Source: Cyanoderma ruficeps (Eukaryota; Chordata; Aves; Passeriformes; Timaliidae). Taken from it: a stretch of DNA of 64,000 nt. Shown here one piece after another: positions 22,355 through 35,489 of this stretch. A program made the translations under genes and the position numbers. Where the stretch lies: positions 206,119-270,118 of the forward strand of contig VZDJ01001034.1 of assembly GCA_008694505.1 (NCBI GenBank), in the 5' to 3' direction. Each line of letters opens with the position of its first letter. Position 1 is the first letter of the stretch. Below the pieces are notes generated by a model, which was not told the DNA's origin, did not search any database, and saw nothing but the letters and a program-made list of their open reading frames with translations.

Positions 22355-23146
22355 GTGAGTACTGCACTGCCCAGCCCTGCTTCCCTTCTTCCTTGGAGGA
22401 CAGTGGGCAGAAAAAACATCCCGAGGGGGTTTTCAGGGTGCCCCAGCATTTATGGGGTGGCCCCAGCTGGGTTTGCATGGCACGGAGGGGATGCCAACCT
22501 CTGCACGCCCCTGCAGCTGGGGGCCTCGCTGGAGGTGACAGAGCTGGGCTGAGGCCAAAGCAGGTTGTGCTCTTGCAGAAATCCCTGTGATTTGGGTTTT
22601 TTTTTTGCTTTTTGGGCTCTTGCAATGTTTTTGCTGTTTCCCTCTGGATTTTGGAGCTCGTCCTCTGGCACAAGGGGCATCCCCTGGGAAGGGCAATTCT
22701 TTTTTTCCCCATTTTTGGGAGTGGATGCGAGGTCAGAGCAGGAAAAGGCTGCTGAGACAGAAGCGGATAAGAGGGCATCACCTGGCACCCCCCTGCCCGC
22801 TTTTGGGGGGCACCACTGGGCACGGCAGCACCGGAGCCCCCCGGGGAGCGCGGGCAGGAGGCTTTGGCACCGGTTTTGGGCAGCGGCTGGAGAAGGATGG
22901 AGGAGCAGCACCAGCATGGAGCAGCACCCATGGGAAACGAGCATCACCCCCTCCCAGCATCGCCACGCTGGGGTCACGCCATCCCTGGGCACGGCCCATG
23001 GAGGATTTTGCGGGGCTGCCCATCCCCGAGGACTCCAACACTTCTGACCTCAAAGCTGGATGTGTGGCGCAGGACAAACCCTGTCCCCCAGCTGCTCTTT
23101 AACGCCGCTTTCCCCCCTCGCCAGCTTTTCCCCCAGGTCCCCCTGA

Positions 23147-25742
<2,596 letters not shown>

Positions 25743-25837
25743 GCCCCCTCCCCACCCTGTGGGGGCCCCCCCGTGCTCAGGCTGGGGTGTCCCGCTCCTC
25801 CTCGGACCCCGCTGCTCCTCCCCACCGCCCACTGCGC

Positions 25838-25843
25838 ATTAAA
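25838..25843 (+). terminator. ACTG2 poly(A) signal ATTAAA
   Basis: ATTAAA lies 96 bp after the stop codon and is followed by a T-rich stretch (GCCTTTTCTCC). It is the common variant signal. The short 3'UTR is typical of muscle actins. Confidence 0.75.
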
Positions 25844-25969
25844 AAGCCTTTTCTCCAGCCTCTGCCCCTTTCCTGGGGGATCTGGGGGTGGGAGGGGCAG
25901 GGGAGGCTCAGGGTGATGGGGGGAAGGGTGGGGGAATCCCGACCTCACATTAGTCCTGCTGATGGCCTC

Positions 25970-26360
25970 GACTCTGCCTTGATGCCCCCAACCCCATGGC
26001 CATGCCCTCGACCCCGTGTTGGTGACCCCAATGCACCAACAGTGCCTTGTTGGTGCCCTCACCCTTTGCTGACGCCTCCAGCCGTTAAGACCCTCAGCCT
26101 CACAATGGAGTCCGCAACCCCACATTGATGCCACCCGCAGGGGAAGCCTCCAGCCCTATTTCAGTGCCCCCGACCCTGAGCTGGTGACCCCAATCCCACG
26201 TCAGGGACCCCAACCCCCTGCTGGAGACCCCAGTGTGGGTTTGGTGACCCCAACCCCATGTTGATGTCCTTGGCTCCGTGCTGGGGACCCCAATGTGGTT
26301 TTGGTGACCCCAGTGTGGTTTTGGTGACCCCAACCCCACTTTGATGCCCTTGTCTGTGTC
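25970..26360. repeat. Degenerate minisatellite (GGTGACCCCAA units)
   Basis: Irregular copies of GACCCCAACCCCATGTTGATG and TGGTGACCCCAATGTGGTTT of about 20-40 bp fill the ACTG2-DGUOK interval. Confidence 0.8.
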
Positions 26361-26429
26361 CACGACCCTCCTTTTTGTGCCCCACCCTCTCTCCCCTGCC
26401 CCCCGCATTGCCTGGACGTGCTGTGGACC

Positions 26430-26580
26430 GCGTCTGATTTGCATAAATTACCATATCGCCCCCAGCCCCCCCCGTTCCGCCCCCCCGCCGTTTCCGCCCC
26501 CCCGCCTTCTCCCCCCGCCCACTTCCCGCGCGCTGACGTCACGGGGCGGTGGCGCGCCGTGATTTCCATATCATTAGCAT
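26430..26580 (+). promoter_or_regulatory. DGUOK promoter region
   Basis: CpG-rich, TATA-less region right before the DGUOK start. A full CRE (TGACGTCA) lies at 26534-26541. A perfect octamer ATTTGCAT lies at 26437-26444 inside an A/T island, and a second A/T island (ATTTCCATATCATTAGCATA) abuts the start codon. Confidence 0.65.
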
Positions 26581-29426
26581 ATGACGCGGGAAGGCGGAAG
26601 CGGTGGCGGGATGGGGCGGTGCGGGGCCCCCCTGCGGCTGGCCCTGGAGGGGAACATCGGTACCGGGGGGGACAGGGGGGACAGAGGGAGCGGCGGGGCC
26701 TGCGGGGCGGGGCCGCGGGAGGATTTGGGGCGCGATGGAAGGGGGGCGGCGCAGGCTGGAGTATCCCGGGTTGCGAGCTAATGTCTATAATTATCTTAAT
26801 TATCACTGCTGTGGGGGGCACGCCAAAACCCAGAGCTCCTGGGAGTCGGGAGGGGGGACACAAAGGCTGCCCCTGGGTGAGGGACACCCAGGATTACACC
26901 ACGTTCCCAGGAGCCGGGACTGGGGGGGCCACCCAAGCTCACCCTGGGTTCCTGCGGGTCGGATTGGAGTCTCCCAGGCTCACCCCACATTCCCAGGAGC
27001 CACGGTGGGGGGGGCGCAAGCTCACCTCGTGTTCCTGGGAGCCAGAACAGGGGGACATCCGGGCTCACCCCACATTCTCAGCAGCCAGGAGCAGAGACCC
27101 ACAGAGCCCCGTGTTCCCAGTAGCCACAGTGGGGAAATCCCAGGCTCACTCCAATATTTCCGAGATTTGGCATGGGGGACGCCCAAACTCACCCCGTGTT
27201 CCTGGGAGCCAGAACAGGGAGACACTCAGGCTCATCCCAGGTTCCCAGGAGCCAGAATGGGGGGACACTCAGGCTCATCCCACATTGCTGGAAGTGAGGA
27301 TGGACACCCAGGTTCACCCCGGGATCCCGGGATTTGGAGCAGGGGGACACTCAGGCTTACCCTGTGTTATTGGGGTTGGAGTTGGGGGGACACCCAGGCT
27401 TACCCCATGTTTTTGGGATTTGGTGAAGGGACACCCCACATAACCGGAGTCCAGAGCTGGGGATACACCCGGGCTCACCCCACATCCCCCAGAGGGGGGG
27501 CACACCCAGGCTCACTCTGCTCTCCCTCTGCTCCTGCAGCCGTGGGGAAATCGACCTTCCTGAAGCTGCTGGGTGCCACCTTCCCGCGGTGGCACCTGGT
27601 GACAGAGCCCGTGGCACAGTGGCGCAGGGTGCCGGCCGGTGGCACTGCCCAGGTAACGGCGATTCCGGCCACACCCCGGCTCCGTCCGCGCCGCCCCGGG
27701 ACTCCCTCATCCCCCCTCATCCCCCACCGTCCCTCCGCAGGCGGCTGTGGGCTCTGCCAACCTGCTGCAGATGATGTACCAGGAGCCAGCCCGCTGGTCC
27801 TACACTTTCCAGACCTTCTCCTGCATCAGCCGCCTGAAGGCGATGCTGGAGCCGCTGGACGAGGGGCCCCCCGAGACCCCCCACCCCGTGAGGGTCTTTG
27901 AGCGCTCTGTGTTCAGTGACAGGTACCCACTGCCCCAAAAAGAGGGATGAAGGGATTGGATGGGATTGGGAGCTTTGACAGCAGCTGGGTTGTGATGCTG
28001 GGTCCTCAGAGTGAGCAGTGTGTCCCCAGTGATGCCCAGAGTGATGCTTAATAACAGCAATGGGATTTGGGGGTAACTTTGGGGCTGCCCCATCCTTACC
28101 TGTGTCCGTTGTGGCAGCGTGAAGCCCTTTGGTTGATGCCAGGCTTAGTGGGCGCTGCACATGCCCCAGGTTAGGGATTTTTGCCATAATTTAACCACCT
28201 GTAGTTCCTCATCAGTGCAAAAAAGCCAAACCATGCAAAGAAAGCCAAACCACGCAAAACCAAAATGGCCATGAAGCCCCCTGGGTGTGGGGGGTGACGG
28301 AGCTGCCCTGTCCCCTCTCTCCATCCCTTCTCAGGTACGTCTTTGCCAAGAACCTCTTTGAGGCCGGGCACCTGCAGCCCCTGGAATGGGCCATCTACCA
28401 GGATTGGCACGACTTCCTGCTGCGGCACCTGGGGCCCCGTGCCACCCTCCACGGCTTCCTCTACCTGCAGGCCAGGCCCCAGGTGGGTGCCAGGTGCAGG
28501 AGGCCTCCAGGGCCACCTGGATCCCAGCAGAATTGCCAAAATGTCGGGGTTTCACCATAAATCCCCACCCTGGAGGAGCAGGGCCTGCTTCTCTCCCCAA
28601 GGGAATGTGGGTGGATTCCAGAGTGGGTTTTGGGGAGAAGGGGCTGCAGCATCTCCTGGGTTCATGCTTTCCACATTCCTTCCCTGCCACTGAGCCCCCA
28701 TTTTCCTGCATCCTGTTTTCCTCCTGTTCTCCCCCAGACGTGCCTGGAGCGGCTGCGGCGAAGGGCGAGGAGCGAGGAGGGCGGGATCCAGCTGGGGTAC
28801 CTGCAGCAGCTCCATGCCCAGCATGAGCACTGGCTGGTGGACAAGACCACGGAGTGAGTCCCAATCCATGCCTAGCTTTGGGGTGACCCCCTGTTTCGGG
28901 GGTGGTTATTTGGGGGGTTTAATCCCTCCCTCCCTCTCTTCCTCCTGCAGGATCCACTTTGCGGACGCGCGGAGCGCGCCCGTCCTGGTGCTGGACGTGG
29001 ACAAGGACTTTGAGCACGACGTGGCCATGCAGGACGTCCTCATGGCACAGGTGGGGTGACACTGGTGGCTTCCCGGTGCCATCAGAGCCATGCTGGCTCC
29101 AAGCCTCCACCTCTGTTCAGTTTTCCATGAAAAAAATAATTTCCACACCATGGGTCTGAGGTGGTTTAAACCTCAGCTGTCCCAGGGCCATCCTGGTGCC
29201 ACCCTTGCACAGTCCTGGTGCCACCCCAGTCCACTCCTACACCATCCCAGTGCCATCCCGGTGCCATCCCGGTGCCATCCCGGTGCAATCCCTGCACTAT
29301 CCCAGTGCCACCCCTTCAGGGAGGTTGTCCTTGCAGGTGGAGGCCTTTGTGACATCCCTGAGCGCCGACACTTTGCCGTCACATCCCGACCCTCTCGGAG
29401 CTGGGGAAGGGGCGGCGTCCGCATGA
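26581..29426 (+). CDS. DGUOK: DGUOK, deoxyguanosine kinase
   Basis: Phosphorylates deoxyguanosine and deoxyadenosine for the mitochondrial dNTP salvage pool. Exons: 26581-26659, 27540-27652, 27741-27922, 28335-28482, 28738-28853, 28951-29050 and 29337-29426; phases agree, giving 275 residues (human 277). The P-loop GNIAVGKST spans the exon 1-2 junction. [12 protein letters not shown] and the ERSVFSDR (E/DRS) motif follow, then the lid RRRARSEE and the conserved [10 protein letters not shown]. The N-terminus is short and Gly-rich, with an in-frame TAG at 26575-26577, so translation cannot start further upstream on this exon; a second ATG lies at 26611. The C-terminus runs about 20 residues past the human end. 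Intron 1 holds a minisatellite; intron 27923-28334 shows nothing. Orthology to DGUOK rather than DCK rests on motifs and position next to ACTG2. Confidence 0.94.
26870..27520. repeat. Minisatellite in DGUOK intron 1, about 40-45 bp unit
   Basis: About 14 degenerate copies of a unit with GGCTCACCCCACATTCCCAGG and AGCCAGAACAGGGGGACAC. The array occupies most of intron 1. Confidence 0.9.
29190..29310. repeat. Short repeat (CCATCCCGGTG) in last DGUOK intron
   Basis: Roughly ten copies of an 11-12 bp CCATCCCGGTG/CCACCCCAGTC unit, just upstream of the final DGUOK exon acceptor at 29336. Confidence 0.8.
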
Positions 29427-29999
29427 AGATCCCGATCCCGAGGACATGGGACACGTCCTGGTCTCCAGCTGCCCCCTCAGCCCCTTTGTCCTGGGTCAGG
29501 GGTGGATTTGAGGTGGATCCTCAGGGCCGTGTAAAGAAGTTTTGGGGGGCAGGGCGGCTCCCCGTGTTCAGGGGACCAGGTCCTTGCTGTGACCCCTCCC
29601 CATCTTTAGGGATCCCCAGCTGGGGACGCTCCCTGAGGTGGATTTCATGCACTGGCTGAATTCGGATGTAAAATCCCGGTGTTGGGGTGGCACCCAACCC
29701 CCATATTTTGTTATTTTGTATCTATTTTTTTCCCCTTAAATTAAGAGCAAATCACTGCGGAGCTGCTCATTGTCTCGAACCAGGGGCGCAGAGGGTCGGG
29801 GCGGCTCTAGGGGGGACACGGGGGGACATTATTCCATTATTCCCTCAGTTTTGGGGTGTTGTGATGGGGGGATGATAGTGCCCTGGGGCTCTGCCAGGCG
29901 TGGGTCAGGCTGGGCTGGATTTGGGGGAAAACCGAGGGGATTTGGCACCTGAAAGGGGGGGAGGGGTGGTGCTCGGCCTTCAGCGGGGCGGGGGGGCTG

Positions 30000-30420
30000 C
30001 GAGACCCTACACAACCACAGGTGGGGCAGCTGCCCCATGGCGGGGCGGGGACCGCGATGGGGGCGGGACTGGGGTGGTGATTTTGGAGGCTGTGGGGTGC
30101 GATATGGGGCAGGGGGGAGTTGGGGGGCGGTGGAACAGGATAGGGGCGGGGGACGGACACAGGAGCCGGGCTGCCACCCCCTGGGATTTTCTCCGGAGAC
30201 CCTGCGATAACACAGAGCGAGACCTGCACAGACCCTGCTAACGACCCTACAAAAACAACAACGGAGGAGTCACAGCTGACGACCCTACAAAGCCAACAGG
30301 GTGGTGCAACCACCCCCCCCGACAATCCCATAAAAACAACTCGGTGCATCCCCGCACTCAGCGACCCTACGACAACAATCCCCACACCCAACAACCCCAC
30401 AACAAAGCCCCCCCCACACA
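30000..30420. repeat. Dispersed GACCCTAC(A)AAACAAC motif cluster
   Basis: Degenerate GACCCTACAAAAACAACAAC, GACCCTACAAAGCCAACA and GACCCTACGACAACAATC motifs at variable spacing downstream of DGUOK. Function unknown. The flanking 29427-30000 contains the DGUOK 3'UTR, where I see no canonical AATAAA, and G-rich sequence. Confidence 0.6.
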
Positions 30421-30449
30421 CACAATTCCTGCCCCCGCTCCCCCCANTT

Positions 30450-30740
30450 GGGGGGGGGCTCGGGGGCAGGAGGGGTGGGGAGTCAGCGGGGCCGCCGCCC
30501 CGGGGTGGAATCGGCGTGGAAATTAAAAGTCGGGGTGACTCGAGGCTTCGCTCGGCGCTGTCCCCGCAGAACTCCGCGGTGTTCCCAGGGCGGGGGACAC
30601 GGTGACCCCGGGATGTCCCTGTTGCTGGGCAGAAGGCTCGGCCAGCCCGGACCAGCCGCCCCCCCGGCGGGGGGAAGCCCCGAAATCTAACGCTGCCCCC
30701 CGGGATGGAGATGGAGAGGCACGAGGGGCTCCGCAGGAAG
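30450..30740 (+). promoter_or_regulatory. CpG-rich candidate promoter with possible first exon (TET3?)
   Basis: CpG-rich block ending in a strong donor (AGGAAG then GTGAGC at 30741). An ATG at 30705 opens exactly 12 codons (MEMERHEGLRRK) to the donor, phase 0, which is the phase required by the first recognised TET3 exon at 46589. I do not recognise this peptide. It may be an alternative TET3 first exon, a 5'UTR exon or chance. Confidence 0.35.
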
Positions 30741-33650
30741 GTGAGCGATCCCCGGGTCCCCCAAACCCATCCGTCCCCCCCCTCATCCCCACACCTCCTC
30801 CTTTTCGGGGTGATTTGTGGCCCCTTTGTAACGTCACCGTGACTTGGACAGGGCTTGTCGGGGTGGGCAGGGAAAGCCCCTCCTTGGTTGGTGGATGAGT
30901 TTGTTTTTTAAAGGGTATTTCCGTGGGAAATGGGACTTTCTGCTGCCTTAAAGGCCACTTTGATGCCTTAACCCCCCCAAAAAAAATTCAGCTCCTCCCT
31001 GGGGCATCCCCAAAACAGCGCTGCCGGGCGGGTAGAACAAAACCCACCTTTAAACCAAATTCCTTGGAATTTCTTGGCATGAAAGAGCAAAACGCTGCAC
31101 GAAACCCACCCGGATGCCGTTGGGGGGTTTCCCCAAAAAGAAGGGGGTGGCAAGGAAGGGGAAGGCAGAGCCGTGCCCGGGGGGAGCATCTCGGAGCTAA
31201 CAAGTTGCGGCATTTTCTTCACCCAAAAATTCCAACGCCTTCCTTTGGCACTTCTGGTTTTACCGGCCGGGGTTGTTGTAACCGGGATCTCGCATTTTGT
31301 GCCCACGCAAGAGCCAAGGAAAAAGGGGGGTTGTTCCAGCTGGAGGGGTCTCCAGCGTGGGAGGGAGAAACATCTGCTTGGCGTTGATTTTTGGTGCTGC
31401 TCACCCCCCCAAAAAATATAAAAATCGGCGCTGCTTTGCTTATTTTTGTGGTATCGGGGGTTGATCGGCTGCCCTGCGCCTCTGAGTTATATCCAGCAGG
31501 TTTTTCCCTTGGAATGGCTGTGGGAGGGTGGGGTGGGGTGGTGGGGACGTTGGCACAGGTGGCTTGGCGAGGCAGGGCAAGGACTTTGCCCTTGGCAGAA
31601 CACCGGTGAAAACTGAAAACTGACGGCGAGGGTTTATCGCCAGCACTTTTCCAGGCAGGATCTGGGGGAAAAGATGATTTACTGGGATGCTGCTGGGGGC
31701 AGGGCGGGCAGTGGTGGGATCCCCAGGAGCCGGGGACGGTGCCGGTGGCCGGGCCAGGGTGTGCCGCAATTCCCACGTCCCGCCGTCTCTCCCGGCGTGG
31801 TTTGGCAGCCGGAGCCGGCCGGGGCAGCCAGCCCCTTCCCAGCACCAGTTCCACCAGTTCCTCCGGCTCAGCCAGGCCCGGGAGAGCCGGCTCTGCCCTC
31901 GCAGCTCTGGCTGGAGCTCCTGCTGTCCCCTTGGGGGCTGATTTCCTGCTGTGTCCCCATCCATGAGGGTCTGGGAGAGGAGGAAGAGGAGGATGAAGAT
32001 CTCAGAGGTCAAGGTTTAGCTCTGCTCCCATGGCACGGCTCTGTCAGACCCTGTCCTGCCTTCCCAGGTGGCTCTGGGTGTCTTTCCCATTCATTGGCAT
32101 AACTAATCAAGGTCTTGGGAAGCCGCTCATTAGCGCGGAACACGCGGCACGGCCCCGCTCCGCACCGGGAGCTGCCGGTGTCTGCCCCAACCGAGGGAAG
32201 GACGCTCCGACCTGTCCCCCTCAAATCTGGGGAACAAACCCTAAATAAACCCCACAGAAAACCCCATTCCCAGCAGGAATGGGCACACCAGGCCCCCAAA
32301 AACTGCTTTGCTGGGTGGTGGGAATGGGACATGGCAGAGCTCAAGGTGTCCCTAGCGTGTCCCTGGGGCATTCCCGGCGTTTGAAAATTTGCCTTCATCC
32401 TTGAAATTAGAGCCCCTAACTGAATTTGGCAGCCAGGCTCGGGGCTGGGCGCTGGCGATTAGGGATAATCTCATTTAAAGCATTACTAATAAAAGTTACT
32501 AAATTTGTCCATCTCCGAGGTTTTCCCTGGAGGGTTGAGGTGGGATATTTTTTTCCCCCACCAGCGTGAAATCGCTCCAAAACGTGCCCAGCATCTCCAA
32601 AAACAGCATTGGGCTGATGGATGGGATGAAGGACAGGCTGGGGTTTGGCTCGTTTTCATTCGGCACACACCGGTGTCACCTGCAGAACGTCACCCGCCTG
32701 CTGGGGGCTGTCCTTGGGTAATCCGGGGGGATTCTCACCACGTCCGTGCCTGGAAAATGGAAATATTTCCAGTCTTGGCTGTGATGTGAACAGCTCAAAG
32801 GGCTCGGGAGCAAATCCGATGGATGCTGGAGCGGAGGAGGACACCCTCCTCCTCCGGGAGGGAAGGGAAGGGAGGGAAGAGGCGTCTGTCGGAGTTAAAT
32901 CCCCGCCGCGCTTTTCGCCGGGAGCTCTTACCCGGCAGAGCCGAGCTGGGCTGGGCAAAGAGGGTTTGCAATCGGCCGTGTGAGGCTGGAAATTTGGGGA
33001 AAAACCAGTTCCCAGCTCCAGTTGATCTCATTTATTCCCGTGGGAGTTGCATCTCTTGGAGCAAAGGTTGGGTCCTGGCGGGCTCTTGGCTCACATGTGG
33101 CCTTTTCGGGAAGGAAAAGGGAATATTGCTCCAGGGGATGTTGCAGGATGGGGATGTCAGGTCCGTGCTTGCACTTCCACCTGGACTCGGGTTTATCCAA
33201 CCCAGTGGGCATTTCATGGACTCCTCAGATCCCTTTGGGAAGCAGTTTTCCGGAGATACTTTTGGGAATTTTGAGGTTGTAGCTGTTTTGCTGGTGATTT
33301 AGCTGAGAATCGGCTTGGAAAACTCTTCCAGAAGTGTCACCTCCAAGGATGGAGAATTTTTGGGGGGGATTTGCTTTCCTTGCTCCCCTTTTTCCGTCTC
33401 TCTCTCTCCTCCTCCCCCAAAGTACTTCTGTGCATCACAGGGAGACCTGCCACCTCCAACAGGGCTTGGAAAAGCTGGAGCTGAATTCCACCAGGACTTT
33501 TTCAAGGATCCAGCCCCACCTTAACCCTTTCACCATCCAATTCCCATGGGAAAACACCTGCATTCCCCCCTTTCTTCATCAGGGCCTGGATTTTGGGGAA
33601 GAAGGGGCAGTCGGACGACATGCATGTTTTTGGAGGAGGATTTAAATGTT
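30741..33650. other. No gene seen (candidate TET3 upstream/intronic DNA)
   Basis: Moderately GC-rich, low-repeat sequence. No exon matching a known family was found on either strand. This is the longest non-repetitive stretch of the DGUOK-TET3 interval and the best place to look for conserved regulatory elements. Confidence 0.4.
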
Positions 33651-33654
33651 TCAA

Positions 33655-33810
33655 AGGTCTGATGTCCCCAAATTAATTAAGGGACCCAGATTAGTGATGT
33701 CCCCAAATTAATGATGTCCCCAAGTTGATGTTAATGATGTCCCCGAGTTGATGAGGGCTCCAAATGATCAATGTTCCCAAATTAACCCAACCAAATTAAT
33801 GCACCCAAAT
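33655..33810. repeat. AT-rich minisatellite (GATGTCCCCAAATTAAT unit)
   Basis: About seven degenerate copies of GATGTCCCCAAATTAAT/AGTTGATG, 17-25 bp. Confidence 0.85.
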
Positions 33811-34009
33811 TGGTGAACAAAAATCCACAAAGTTGCCAAGGGTTTAATGGCAGGAAAATATCAGGGGGAGGGGGTGTAAAGAGCGTTTTGGGGGCTCCCC
33901 CAGCTGTTGTTGGAATTTTTGGCTGCTCCCACCCCCCTGTGTGGGCTGATGCCTCCGTTTCCTGGAGGGGGACAATGACAAAATGACCAGGGTTTGGGGT
34001 TGTGGGGTC

Positions 34010-34240
34010 GTGTGTCTGTGTCCCTGTCCCCCTTGTGTGCCCTCTGTTCCCCACGTGCACCCCCCTCGTGTCCTCACATCCACCTTGTGTCCCCCCCCGT
34101 GTCCCTGCTGTGTGTCCCCTCTCATGTCCCCCATGTTCCCCCCTGTATCCTCCCTATGTCCTCCTGTGTCCCCTCTTGTCTCCTCCGTGTTTCTCCCCGG
34201 ATCCCCCCCAGTGTCCCCCCACACCCATGTCCCCGGGGTC
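34010..34240. repeat. GTGTCCCC-type minisatellite
   Basis: Units of 9-20 bp around GTGTCCCCC, CCTTGTGTCCC and CATGTCCCC; C-rich on the plus strand. Confidence 0.85.
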
Positions 34241-34339
34241 CTGTGGCTGCGCCCACCCGCCGCGTGGGCTGATGCCTCAGTTTCCCGGGGGCACAACCGC
34301 GCGGTGCCCGGGGTTTGGGGGTCCCCTCACCCCGTTTTC

Positions 34340-34910
34340 TGCGGGTGCGGGGTCGCGTGTCCCCCGTGCTCGCGTCGCCCGCGTCCCCCCCGTGTCCCCC
34401 TCAAGTCCCCGCTCCTGCGCAGCGCNCCCCCCCCCCACACGCACATCGTTGTTCGCCCGTGTGCTTTTCGCCTTTATTAGTCATTATTTGTATTAACGGA
34501 TGCCGGCCGACCCCAAAATGTGCTGAGCTCAGAGGTGCGGCGGGGTGATGCGAACAAGGGCGATGAGGCTCCCCGACGTGACGTCACAGTGACGTCACCC
34601 TGCCGGTGGCAGCTGTCATCCCTCGCCGTGACGAGGACCCGGGGTCCGGCGCGGGCACCCCCCGCTTTTCGTCACGGCACGATGGAGGTGGGCAGAAAAC
34701 GCAGCTGGTCCTCCTCAGGGGCGTCTCAGTCGCCCGCCCAGGCGGTGATTTTGGTTATCCCAGTGCCAAGAGCGGTGCGGTTTGGCAGTTTTGGCATCCG
34801 AGCGGCTGCGGATGCTGGTGGCTCCGAGGGACGTCGCCCAGGTCAGGGGGAGAGCGCTGCCAAAAACGTGCGGCCGCCCCGAAGTTTGGAGTCGGCGGTG
34901 AGCGGCTTTT
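34340..34910 (+). promoter_or_regulatory. CpG island with two consensus CREs
   Basis: CpG-rich block with TGACGTCA at 34579-34586 and again at 34590-34597, 11 bp apart. One undetermined base lies at 34426. This is a plausible promoter or enhancer inside the DGUOK-TET3 interval, but no exon could be tied to it. The 34911-35500 stretch shows nothing further. Confidence 0.55.
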
Positions 34911-35489
34911 GGCACCACGTGTTTTCGCAGGGATGGGGATGCTTCGGATCTCGCACCCGGGGATGCGCCGGCGCGTGCGCCCGCCAACGCCGGAGCTGCC
35001 TCCGGAGCGGTGGATGCTGTGCAAAAAAAAAATAAGAAATCATAGATAGAGCCGGTGGCAGGTGCCGGGGTGGTGGGTTCGGCGCTGTGCCGGGATGCGG
35101 TGAGCGGCCCCGAGGTTGCATCATGCTGGGAAGGGCTGGGCAGCGAAGGAGCAGAGTCCTCACAGGTTATTACGGTGGCCCCATAAACAGGCCCCACTCT
35201 TGGCCTTTGGCACCTCGTTAGTTGTGACAGGTTTGTTTTAAGGATTGCCCGACATGGACTCTTTCTCACAGGTAATTAAGGGGAAAGGTGGCTCCGGATC
35301 TGGGGAAGGCAAAATGTGTGTCCCCAGCATTTTAGCCTTTCCTTTGAGGGGCTTTGCTGGCCCAGCTGGGAATGGGGATGGCGAAGTGGTGGCACGATAG
35401 CTCTGGGACACATGGTTATGCTTCGGGTCTGTGTTCCAAAAAGCCCTTGCTGGGGTGTCCCTGGCACTGGCACACTGGGAGTGAGCTGT

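Noticed and set aside
26418..27901. Long plus-strand open frames of 341 and 432 codons across DGUOK intron 1
   Set aside because: They run through a minisatellite in an intron; only the short exon parts belong to DGUOK.
34460..34480. Minus-strand poly(A) signal (TTTATT on the plus strand)
   Set aside because: A single hexamer with no minus-strand exon nearby is not enough to support a gene.
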